Origin: a virus | DNA: 42,093 bases | Direction: 5' to 3' (one strand) | IMG/VR virus record: IMGVR_UViG_3300014501_000547 | Span: 1 to 42,093 of that record | In this document: positions 25,326 to 33,510 of the stretch, piece after piece | How positions within the stretch are numbered: the first letter of the stretch is position 1 | Layout: every line of letters starts with the position of its first letter | Program-made: the position numbers and the translations under genes | Notes under the pieces: generated by a model | Seen by the model: only the letters and a program-made list of their open reading frames with translations | What the model was told of the DNA's origin: nothing | The model's database searches: none

Positions 25326-28300
25326 GTGCCCACGGAAGCAATCCATAAGCTGGAGCCGCACCGGACCATGTACCTGCGGGGCTTCGACCGCCGCGGGTGT
25401 GCCGCGTCTTTGAACAACGCATCGGCCTCTGGCCTCACCGTTAGTGGCGTCTTCAGCGACCAGGCCGATTTCGTGGTCCTGGTGCTGTTCGACGCCGACG
25501 ATCAGTTCGGTCACCTCTTCACCACCAAGTACCTTCCCGATTTCTCGCTCGCCGGGGTCACGCTCGATTTCGACTTGGCGACCACCAACGCGCAGAATCC
25601 CGTCAGCCGCAAGTTTCAATCGGTTCCCTGGGGTGCGCTCAGCTACATCACCAAGTCGGAAACACCTGGCACCATCTCGCTCCTACCGATGGCGACATCA
25701 GCTACCGGCATGGCTGCGGCTTCTCAGACCTTCACGGTGAACGGCACACCCGCGCTATACGACCGCGTGGATCTCGTCTACCTGAGCAACATCGTTTACG
25801 ACTACCTGGTCTCGACTGCGCTCTCGGCGGGGCCTTCGACGGTGACGTTCGGGTTCTTCAACTACCTCGGTACAGGCTACAACCACACCATCACGATCGG
25901 GTCCAACACGTACTCGCACGTCCAGCTTTCGACCGATGGTTCCGGCGACATCGCCATCGCGCTGGCCGCCGCAATCAACGCTGCCAACGATCCGAACGCT
26001 ACCGCTTCCGTGAGCGCCAACAACGTGATTCTCGCCGCCCGGACGAACAGCGGTGCCAGCATTAGCTGCTCCGCGTCCGACGGCAACGGCCCCGGCACCC
26101 TCTTCGAGTCGCAAGGCGCTTGCCCGTTCATCGCCGCGCAACTGGCCGGACAGATCAACGCGACCAATTGGGCCTTCCTCAACCCCACGATCGCGCTGAT
26201 GGCAACAGTGAGCGGCGCGAGCTTCACCGTCTATGCTGCGCGGTACGGGACCGTCAACACCTCGGGCACATCGGTATCGTTCGCTGCTGGCCAGAACTTC
26301 CTGGGATCGCAAGCCGGCGATCCGATCCTTATTAATGGTGTCCAGTACGCGATCGCATCGGTAACCTCGCCCACGTCGGTCACCCTGACGACCTCTGCTG
26401 GCACCCAAACCGGTGTCAACTATCTCGCACCAGGCGGCGGCCGCGACGGCAATGCCATCGAGTTGTTGGAGATGCACAAGACCTCGACCGCGTACTTGAC
26501 TCCGGCGGGTGCATCCAAACTCACTGGCGGCACAGACCCGTCGTCCGTGCATTTCCACATCGATTTCACAACAAGCGGAATCGACTCGCTGCGCCAAGCG
26601 TGGCTCACCTTCGCGCCCGCGCTGAATTACGACTCCGGGTCCGTTAATCCTGCGCTGGTCGCCTACCAGCCGAGCACCTGGAGCGCGGTTTTCACCAACT
26701 GGACCCTGTCCGATCCCAGCAGTGTGCTGCCGCTGAAGATCGCGGGACCAGGAAGCGTGACGGTCGGCAGCCGCGACTTCTGGGCGAGCTTCACTGGCAC
26801 AGGCTGGAGCGAGCAGACAGGCTTCTACTACCGGGGCTTCGCGCGGCAGTCCTCGCACTCGACCGACCATGTGACGGTCACCTATTCGTGCCAGTACACG
26901 CACAACTTGTACCTGGGTACGTCGCTCTCGTCAGCAGGTGGCGAGTTGACGACCACGCTCGACGGCGTGGCGCAGCCGACGATCGATACCTACGCCGATA
27001 CCACGTCACCAATTTCTACGCGCCGTCTCCTCGCCTCGAGTGTCGCGCCCGGCACCCACGTGGTCGTCCTCACGGTATCCGGCTCTCACAACTCTCTGTC
27101 CACGGGAACCAGTTGCTGCGTCGACTATTTGCAGGCGGCGGTTATTTCGGACGTGCAATCGCCCGCAGTGACCTATCCGAACGTCAACTGCGCTTGCGAT
27201 TTCGACACCGCCCAGACTTACGCCCTCGCGCCCGCGCGTGCCTTTTGGATTCTGAGCAAGGCCGGATTCGCCGGCGACATCGACTTCTACTCCGGTGTCT
27301 TCTTCGCATTGAAACGCGTCCGCTCGGGCGGAAGTTTCCATCAAGCCATCGTCACGATCTCGGCGGGGTCGAGCGGTTTCAATCTCGGGTCGCTCTACGG
27401 CGATGGCGACGCGATGTTCTTGCAGGTGGGTGGCGCGAGTTACGGAGACGGCCTCGGAACGGCGTTCGGCGCAGCAGTCTATCCGATCGACACCGTGGAC
27501 ACGCTCGCGCTGCGGTTCGTCAACGCGATCAACACGCTGTTCGTCGGGATCTCCGCGGCAAAGACCGGGACGGACCAGTTCACGATCACGACGCTCAGCC
27601 CCGTGGCCGGCTTCACCCTGTTCACCAACTACGCTGCAGGAACGGGCGCGAACGGCGCGAATCCCTCAACCGGATCGATCACAGTTAGCGGTGACATCAA
27701 GGCCGGCAACGAAGGCGTCTGGCAGGTGGACGCATCCCAATCGCAGCCGCTCAACCAGGCGTTCACGGACTATCTGGCCGACTTCTGCGTCCAGGTCCAC
27801 GCCGCCGGCCAGACGATGACCGTCGCGTTCTCCCAGGAACTGCTCGCACCGCCGGATGTCAACACCGCCGCGGGTGCGTGGGCGCAGCGGTTCGCGAACG
27901 GCAACCAGGTCCTGACTGATACCGGCTTCGGAAGCTGGGGCACCGGCTTCGTCGAGGCGGTCAGCGGCTCCAGCCCAATCACGATCCAGCAAACCGGCCA
28001 CGGCTACATCACTGGGAACACGGCTCACATTTCCAGCTCAACCCAATCTGGCGTCTGGGCGGTCACCGTCACGGATGCGAATCACTACCAGCTCACCACT
28101 CTGATCTCAGGCGGCTACACGCCCGGAGTCGGAGACGCGACCTTCATCGATCTTCAAACCACGCAATGCACGTTCAATCCGTCCATCGTGACCCCGTACC
28201 TGGCGGCATGCTACACACAGGTGGCCGCAATCATGAGCACCGCTGGTCTGACGCCATGGCTCCAGTTCGGCGAGTTTCTCTGGTGGTTCTTCAGCGTGGT

Positions 28301-29147
28301 CCAGAACCTGGGCGTTGGATACGCGAGTTGGACAGCCCCGATTTCGATTGGCACGGTCAGCCCGCACGGTTTGTCCACGGGCCAACGCGCGATCCTCGCC
28401 GGCATCCGGGGAAACACGGCCGCGAACGGAGGCTGGCCGATCACCGTCACCGACGCGACCCACTTCACTCTCAATGGCTCCAGCGGGAACGGCAACTACG
28501 TGAGCGGCACTGGAACGTGCAGCGGCGGTGGGATGGCTTACTACGACGCCTACACCGCGCAGGCCGCGAGCACCGCGTTGGGCAGGTCCTTGGCCGCGTT
28601 CTACACCCAGGACGACGATCCCACCGTCAACGGATCGGCGGATGCGAACTTCCTCGCCAGCGTGATCAAAAGTCACATCGATTCCATTCGGGCCACCGTA
28701 CTCGCGAGCTATTCCGCCGCGAAGTTCGAGCTGCTCTGGCCGTACGACGTGAACTTCGCGACCTGCTATTACACGCCGGACGTCCCCTACCCGCAGGGCG
28801 GCCGCCTGAATCGCGCTGTCAATCTGCCGTCGCAGTATCTGGCCCAATCAGGCTCTGGGCTCGACCGCCTGAAAGTGGAATCTCTGTCGTGGGGATCGAC
28901 CTACCGAAACTTCGCAAACGCACAGAAAACAATCGCGTTTCCGTTCACCGCGCCCGGCAGTTGGCCGGTGACCGCGGCGGCGTACCTGGTGCCATGGTTC
29001 AACGGTGGCTGCCCCTGGCCGCTGGAGTACGTGTGCGCCCTTAGCCAGTCGATTCCACTCGTTTGCTTCTGGGCCTTCGACCACCTCTGCCTATTTAGTT
29101 GGCCGTTGCCGCTGCCGAAGGAACTCGGTCGCGCGACGTTTCTATGA
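25326..29147 (+). CDS. large tail protein, non-contractile tail sheath-like
   Basis: 1273 residues from GTG 25326, 6 bp after the hub gene. The N-terminus (IHKLEPHRTMYLRGFDRRGCAASLNNASASGLTVSGVFSDQADFVVLVLFDADDQFGHL) and the long beta-rich body are like siphovirus proteins annotated as non-contractile tail sheath. The C-terminal ~400 residues carry helix-strand segments such as TPWLQFGEFLWWFF and FELLWPYDVNFATCYYTPDVPYP, then LDRLKVESLSWGSTYRNFANAQKTIAFPF. These suggest a TIM-barrel or glycosidase-like fold. It would bind or degrade host surface polymers. It is the last phage gene visible. Confidence 0.65.
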   Translation: MPTEAIHKLEPHRTMYLRGFDRRGCAASLNNASASGLTVSGVFSDQADFVVLVLFDADDQFGHLFTTKYLPDFSLAGVTLDFDLATTNAQNPVSRKFQSVPWGALSYITKSETPGTISLLPMATSATGMAAASQTFTVNGTPALYDRVDLVYLSNIVYDYLVSTALSAGPSTVTFGFFNYLGTGYNHTITIGSNTYSHVQLSTDGSGDIAIALAAAINAANDPNATASVSANNVILAARTNSGASISCSASDGNGPGTLFESQGACPFIAAQLAGQINATNWAFLNPTIALMATVSGASFTVYAARYGTVNTSGTSVSFAAGQNFLGSQAGDPILINGVQYAIASVTSPTSVTLTTSAGTQTGVNYLAPGGGRDGNAIELLEMHKTSTAYLTPAGASKLTGGTDPSSVHFHIDFTTSGIDSLRQAWLTFAPALNYDSGSVNPALVAYQPSTWSAVFTNWTLSDPSSVLPLKIAGPGSVTVGSRDFWASFTGTGWSEQTGFYYRGFARQSSHSTDHVTVTYSCQYTHNLYLGTSLSSAGGELTTTLDGVAQPTIDTYADTTSPISTRRLLASSVAPGTHVVVLTVSGSHNSLSTGTSCCVDYLQAAVISDVQSPAVTYPNVNCACDFDTAQTYALAPARAFWILSKAGFAGDIDFYSGVFFALKRVRSGGSFHQAIVTISAGSSGFNLGSLYGDGDAMFLQVGGASYGDGLGTAFGAAVYPIDTVDTLALRFVNAINTLFVGISAAKTGTDQFTITTLSPVAGFTLFTNYAAGTGANGANPSTGSITVSGDIKAGNEGVWQVDASQSQPLNQAFTDYLADFCVQVHAAGQTMTVAFSQELLAPPDVNTAAGAWAQRFANGNQVLTDTGFGSWGTGFVEAVSGSSPITIQQTGHGYITGNTAHISSSTQSGVWAVTVTDANHYQLTTLISGGYTPGVGDATFIDLQTTQCTFNPSIVTPYLAACYTQVAAIMSTAGLTPWLQFGEFLWWFFSVVQNLGVGYASWTAPISIGTVSPHGLSTGQRAILAGIRGNTAANGGWPITVTDATHFTLNGSSGNGNYVSGTGTCSGGGMAYYDAYTAQAASTALGRSLAAFYTQDDDPTVNGSADANFLASVIKSHIDSIRATVLASYSAAKFELLWPYDVNFATCYYTPDVPYPQGGRLNRAVNLPSQYLAQSGSGLDRLKVESLSWGSTYRNFANAQKTIAFPFTAPGSWPVTAAAYLVPWFNGGCPWPLEYVCALSQSIPLVCFWAFDHLCLFSWPLPLPKELGRATFL

Positions 29148-29468
29148 TGCCGCCCAAGTTCAGCTTCTGTTCCCAGTCCTCCCCGTGTCACCACGTCAGT
29201 TATCATGGCCTTGTGACGTCTCCTTCGTTCGATCCAGCGAGGTTCTTCTCTAGTCAGCCATCTATGCCCGCTTGCTGGGAGTCGGCGTCGAGCACGGACG
29301 TATGGACTTCGCCGCCCGAGAGGCGAGCGCGGATTCCCGATTCAAGCGGCCAATGCCAGCCGGATCATCTCGCCGGGTTAAACAAACGGCGCGACCAGTC
29401 TTCGGCTATGGCACGATTTTGACGCTCAATGTTATGTTCGCGAACGCCACGATCGTCGCTTCACTGCA
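29148..29468. other. gene-free junction between phage and bacterial genes
   Basis: About 320 bases without a convincing gene. Several overlapping short open frames are present, but none has a ribosome site with recognisable protein. A perfect 6-bp inverted repeat ACGTCA (29193-29198) / TGACGT (29214-29219), spaced by 15 bases, could be an operator. No att site, tRNA or integrase is visible. The junction marks where the phage late genes stop. Confidence 0.5.
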
Positions 29469-30995
29469 TTGGTGGTTGAATTGAGGTCTTTCGACACCAA
29501 TGTGGCGCATCTCATACGCCTACTAGCCGATGCCAGTCCCACCGCCGCTGATTCGGCTGGCCTTCGGCTCATTGAGCAGGGCGCAAGAGTACTCCCCTCG
29601 CTCTACCGAGTTGCAAACGACGAAGCTCCCGCGATACGGCGTCGAGTCGCCTTCTTGATTGGCGAAATCGCATCCAAATCGAAGTCTGACGCCGAGATGG
29701 CGAGTTCGGTGCTATGCGGATCGCTGAGCGACGACGATTACAAAGTGCGACGCAACGCAGCGTTGAGCCTTGGCAAGTTGGGATGTCACGCTTCAACCGA
29801 GCCCATTCTTTTGCGCCTGCGGAGCGAGACAGACGAGCGCGTTAGAACGTCTCTCATTCTCTCGTTCGGCCACACCGCACAGCCCCAAGACGCGCCCCTC
29901 ATAGAGCAGATCACACCCAATAGCGACACAGAGAAACATGCTCTTGAGAAAGTAATCGATCGCTTTCGAGGTCTGAGCGGCAACGTCGCAAGAATAGAGA
30001 CGACCGAGGACTTGGCCAAAGGGGTCAGGCTGGAGTTGTGGTGTCGTGACGGCTTGGCCGACATACTAGCGGCGGAGGCGTCAGAAGCCGGGATCGCCTC
30101 CGTTCGCGTGCACGGGGATCGCGTGTTGATCACCCAATCGACGAATCTCGACTCGGTTATGAAGCTCCGCACCGCTCTTTATCCAGTGCTCGTATTTCAG
30201 GCTGACACGGATCGACCTGAGACGCTTGGCAAGATCTTCGCTGAATCCGCAGAGGCTAAGGCGATGGCGCATCTCACTGCGGGAGACTTGCTCCACTACC
30301 GATTGACGTTGGAGCTTTCAGCAGCTTTGTCCTTCCGAAAACGTGATTGGGTAAAACAGTTTGCAGGCACGGCAAAAGGGCTTGCGAACGCCGCGACTGG
30401 ATATTCCTGGGAACTTATAGTTCGGCGATCGGGACCTAAGACGATAATTGGCGCACGCCCTATGACGCCGGATTCACGCTTCGCTTACCGCAAGGCGGAT
30501 GTCCCGGCATCGCTGCACCCGACGTTGGCAGCGGCCGCTGTCAGATTCGTTCCCATCGTCCCGACCGACTCAATTCTGGATCCTTTTTGCGGAAGCGGCA
30601 CCCTGCTCGCGGAACGTGCTATGCGTGGCCCATACCGCAAACTAATAGGCGTTGATATCGAGGAGAACGCATTGAATGCGGCCAGACGGAACCTTGAGGG
30701 TTTGGCTGGCGTGTCACTCCTTAAAGAGGACTCCTGTAAGCTTCGGCTTGTCCAAAACGTCGATGTGATCATTTCCAATCCGCCCTATGGGCAGCGTGTC
30801 GGGAGTCCGGCCGGCGCCAGACAACTACACGCTTCATTCGATTCTCTCGCTTCTCGCGTCCTCCGAAAGGACGGCATCTTGGTCGTATTCCGACCGCTCC
30901 ATTTTGCTCCCCCCAATGAAATGAAAATAGAAGGAGTGCATCGGGTTGACGCAGGTGGTATTCCCGTCAATCTGATAGTAGCGAGAAACGTTTAG
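29469..30995 (+). CDS. HEAT-repeat / THUMP-like RNA methyltransferase (UPF0020 type)
   Basis: Up to 508 residues; the start is uncertain (TTG 29469, GTG 29472 and TTG 29481 are all in frame). Residues ~1-140 hold three HEAT-like helical repeats (IRRRVAFLIGEIAS, KVRRNAALSLGKLG, RVRTSLILSFGHTA). The middle resembles a THUMP region (LELWCRDGLADILAAEASEAGI...VHGDRVLI). The C-terminal Rossmann domain has SAM motif I DPFCGSGTLLAERA near 370 and the catalytic NPPY at 437-440, preceded by YRKADVPASLHPTLAAAAVRF as in RlmL/Trm14 relatives. NPPY enzymes methylate exocyclic amino groups of guanine or adenine. HEAT fusion is unusual. RNA is the likely substrate. Its place beside the biosynthetic genes raises the question of self-resistance. 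Confidence 0.8.
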   Translation: MVVELRSFDTNVAHLIRLLADASPTAADSAGLRLIEQGARVLPSLYRVANDEAPAIRRRVAFLIGEIASKSKSDAEMASSVLCGSLSDDDYKVRRNAALSLGKLGCHASTEPILLRLRSETDERVRTSLILSFGHTAQPQDAPLIEQITPNSDTEKHALEKVIDRFRGLSGNVARIETTEDLAKGVRLELWCRDGLADILAAEASEAGIASVRVHGDRVLITQSTNLDSVMKLRTALYPVLVFQADTDRPETLGKIFAESAEAKAMAHLTAGDLLHYRLTLELSAALSFRKRDWVKQFAGTAKGLANAATGYSWELIVRRSGPKTIIGARPMTPDSRFAYRKADVPASLHPTLAAAAVRFVPIVPTDSILDPFCGSGTLLAERAMRGPYRKLIGVDIEENALNAARRNLEGLAGVSLLKEDSCKLRLVQNVDVIISNPPYGQRVGSPAGARQLHASFDSLASRVLRKDGILVVFRPLHFAPPNEMKIEGVHRVDAGGIPVNLIVARNV

Positions 30996-31053
30996 ATGAA
31001 GGAATCGGCGATCGGCGCGACACAGGGGCGATAGACGCTAATGAAGGAATCGG
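30996..31053 (+). repeat. duplicated gene start, ATGAAGGAATCGG direct repeat
   Basis: ATGAAGGAATCGG occurs at 30996-31008 and again at 31041-31053. The copies are 45 bp apart and in the same frame. The first opens a 12-codon reading frame ending in TAG at 31032-31034; the second is the start of the Cys-rich protein gene. The first ATG follows directly on the methyltransferase stop (30993-30995). It looks like an imperfect tandem duplication of the gene start. Confidence 0.6.
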
Positions 31054-31262
31054 AAATGCGCCACCGACCGAAGAGGCGAGCGCTTTCGGACTCTGACTTG
31101 AACTCCGGTTGCGAGTTGTGTGGATGCCCGCTCTCGAAAGGAAGCCCTATCATCCAATGCAAAGTGTGCGGCGCGATAGTCGGCCCTTGTTGCTCGGCGA
31201 ATGACCAACAGCCGATGTGCATCGAGCATGGGGGCGAGTCTGGCGAATCCTCCAAAGGATAG
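31041..31262 (+). CDS. small Cys-rich zinc-binding-like protein
   Basis: 73 residues. After a basic N-terminus (MRHRPKRRALSD) come CxxCxC (24-29), CKVCGA, CC and MCIEH, arranged as a treble-clef or RING-like zinc site, and an acidic Gly/Ser tail. It is 45 bp after the methyltransferase stop, in the same direction, and 160 bp before a radical SAM gene. Function is unknown. A zinc-binding adaptor is the simplest reading. A Cys-rich precursor peptide is an alternative, because a radical SAM gene follows, but the even Cys spacing favours metal binding. Confidence 0.5.
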   Translation: MKESEMRHRPKRRALSDSDLNSGCELCGCPLSKGSPIIQCKVCGAIVGPCCSANDQQPMCIEHGGESGESSKG

Positions 31263-31349
31263 CCCTGTCTCCAGAGCGCCGTCAGCTTTCGGTTTTGGCA
31301 ACGCGACGTTCAAGGGTTCGACGTTAAGATCCATTCCTGGGCGAGAACT

Positions 31350-31366
31350 GATACGATCTTGGTATC
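31350..31366. promoter_or_regulatory. dyad upstream of the first radical SAM gene
   Basis: GATAC (31350-31354) and GTATC (31362-31366) form a 5-bp inverted repeat about 57 bases before the radical SAM start. It might be a small operator. Short enough to be chance. Confidence 0.15.
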
Positions 31367-31422
31367 GTCACTTATCGAATGTTCGCCATCGCCTGGTGGC
31401 AGCAGAATAGCAAGGACGTTCG

Positions 31423-32310
31423 ATGTGCGACTGTCGGGACCGCGCCGATCCGAGAATGGAATACTCAATAAGGGACGGAAAGATCCAGACGTATGGCCTG
31501 GAGATTCAAGCTGCCGAGCACTGCAACCTGAGATGCGCCGGCTGTTCCCAAAGTAGCCCTTTCTTGCCTTCGCGATTCCCTGACCTTGATCTTATAGGGA
31601 AGAGTTTAAGCATCCTCTCGGGTGTCCTGCACGCTGATCGTGCAACGATCCTGGGAGGGGAACCCCTACTAAACCCTCGCCTCAATGACCTGTTGCGCCT
31701 CGTGCGCAGAAGCGGCGTCTTTGACCGGATTCACGTTACCACCAATGGAGTTTTGCTCAGCGCGATGGATTCAGACTTCTGGGATTTAGTGGACGTGGTT
31801 GAAGTTTCAGTCTACCCACCCACCCGCGACAAGATTTTTCGGTCGAGCGGAGAACTTCTGAAGCGAGCTTGGTCGTCAAGTACTGAAATGCGCCTCTTTC
31901 CCTCGCCCGTGTTTCGCCACATTACGCTGACGGAACCAATTGAAAACGAACGCCAGGTTCAAACCATTTACGATAAGTGCTACTTTCGCCATTACTGCCA
32001 CACTCTCCACGATGGGCATATCTACAAATGCGGCCCGAGTACCCACCTCCCCGACTTGATTGCGCGCGTAGGCAGTGATCCCATTGCCACACATGATGCC
32101 GTGATTCGTGTGGACGATGGACCGAGTCTTCAAAACCGCCTATTGGAGTTCTTTCGGAACGAGCGACCAATGGAGGTATGCCGGTACTGCTTGGGGTCGA
32201 GCGGAGCCGAATACCCGCATCGGCAACTGTCCCCCGCTGAACTGATCACGCCAACTCGGGTTCGCCTCTCAGCGGCGATCCTCAGAGACCCACTCATGGC
32301 TGAAGAGTAG
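31423..32310 (+). CDS. radical SAM protein with SPASM-like C-terminal Cys cluster
   Basis: 295 residues, ATG 31423 with AAGGA just upstream; a second ATG at 31456 is less supported. The radical SAM [4Fe-4S] motif is Cys34-x3-Cys38-x2-Cys41 (CNLRCAGC) and the SAM-binding GGEP is at 78-81. Further strands DRIHVTTNG and VVEVSVYPPT fit the partial TIM barrel. C-terminal cysteines 186, 192, 203, 253 and 256 resemble a SPASM/twitch auxiliary cluster site. Related enzymes are common in glycan and antibiotic clusters; the substrate here is unknown. It lies convergent to the minus-strand radical SAM gene (120 bp apart). Confidence 0.85.
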   Translation: MCDCRDRADPRMEYSIRDGKIQTYGLEIQAAEHCNLRCAGCSQSSPFLPSRFPDLDLIGKSLSILSGVLHADRATILGGEPLLNPRLNDLLRLVRRSGVFDRIHVTTNGVLLSAMDSDFWDLVDVVEVSVYPPTRDKIFRSSGELLKRAWSSSTEMRLFPSPVFRHITLTEPIENERQVQTIYDKCYFRHYCHTLHDGHIYKCGPSTHLPDLIARVGSDPIATHDAVIRVDDGPSLQNRLLEFFRNERPMEVCRYCLGSSGAEYPHRQLSPAELITPTRVRLSAAILRDPLMAEE

Positions 32311-32430
32311 GGTCGACAAGATCGCCCGCGCCTCTCCAGCATGAGCATGTTTCGGGATCTCAGCGTCGAGCATCTCACGATGTGAAGGTCTCCGATCCAA
32401 GCCACCGCACCAGCACTCGCATCGCGATAA

Positions 32431-33510
32431 CTAAACGCTCACTTTAACTAGCTTAGGCTCCAATAGATCTTCAAAATCAATGAACCGATTGCGGTAGCAC
32501 CATGCGCATTCGCTGAACAGAGGTGCCTCGCTCCTCCTGGTGCCGCAATGTTCACGCCGAAGATCTACCCAAGCGTCGCCATTCCAGATCTTTTCGAAAG
32601 GATCGCTCTGAAGATGTCCAAGAATGAAGGGATCTCCATGCGGCCCAATCAGATGGTCGCAGAAGCCGACTCGACCATCATACGTGACGTGGCAGTACAT
32701 CCAAGGATGAATGCACGCGGGACCGGCAGCATCTAGCTCGAATTGGCCTTCCCACAGATTGGACGTCTGAAACACCCTGACACCGGCATGTCGAGCCTTC
32801 ACCCTTAGCCTTTCCAACACTACCGGGAAACTTCTCTCTTGCCCGATAATGCTCAAAGGGCTGACTGGTTCGACGGTAACCGGAGCCAGAAAGATATCGC
32901 CGATGCCTGCCGCCTCCGCAAGAGAAACAATTTCATCAAGTACGTTCAGGTTCTTTCTTTGGCAAGTTACGTACAGTCGCAGACGGTCGGTGAAACCCCT
33001 TTGCTTATAGCCGTTTGCCAAAACTGTTAAGTTATCCAGAATCAGCGCTAGGTTTGCGCCGCCGCGGATGTCCTTAAGCAGCTCATCGTCCGCTGCATCC
33101 ACCGAAACGCCGACATAGGCACCGGCCTCAATGAGAGCGTTGAGCACCGCCGGTCTTCGAAAGCTAAGATTCGTAACGAGTCGGATGTCACAGCCATAGG
33201 CGAGAGCACGTTCCATTCGCTCCGAAAACTCAGGCAGAATCAGGCTCTCGCCCCAACCGCGGAGGTCCACCAGTTCCGCACACGGAAACAGTTCCTCCGC
33301 AACGAGCTCGAAAAGTTCACTGCTCATCGTTTCGGACTGCGACACTGAACCCGCGGATCGGCACATTGGGCAGGACAGATTGCAGTATCGAGTGAGCTCA
33401 ACGAAGACAACCCGCGGTCTTGCACGTAGCCTAACGGAACCCGCGGCATACTCAGCCCTGGCGGTCGCGGCGTTCGCGTCTTTCTGTACTCTGTAGGGAC
33501 TATCCTTCAT
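32431..33510 (-). CDS. radical SAM/SPASM enzyme, candidate aminocyclitol dehydrogenase or epimerase
   Basis: 359 residues from ATG 33510, which overlaps the stop of the upstream gene as ATGA; a GTG at 33519 is the alternative. Radical SAM motif Cys43-x3-Cys47-x2-Cys50 (CNLSCPMC), a GGE-like RGWGES segment, and VSVDAAD. The SPASM domain has Cys266, 273, 284, 322, 335 and 338 (CIHPWMYC, VTYDGRVGFC, CAWC), sufficient for auxiliary [4Fe-4S] binding. Enzymes with such clusters include BtrN, which oxidises an amino-deoxy-inositol alcohol to a ketone, and peptide maturases. Coupling to the aminotransferase gene favours a small-molecule role. Substrate is inference. Confidence 0.85.
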   Translation of the reverse strand: MKDSPYRVQKDANAATARAEYAAGSVRLRARPRVVFVELTRYCNLSCPMCRSAGSVSQSETMSSELFELVAEELFPCAELVDLRGWGESLILPEFSERMERALAYGCDIRLVTNLSFRRPAVLNALIEAGAYVGVSVDAADDELLKDIRGGANLALILDNLTVLANGYKQRGFTDRLRLYVTCQRKNLNVLDEIVSLAEAAGIGDIFLAPVTVEPVSPLSIIGQERSFPVVLERLRVKARHAGVRVFQTSNLWEGQFELDAAGPACIHPWMYCHVTYDGRVGFCDHLIGPHGDPFILGHLQSDPFEKIWNGDAWVDLRREHCGTRRSEAPLFSECAWCYRNRFIDFEDLLEPKLVKVSV

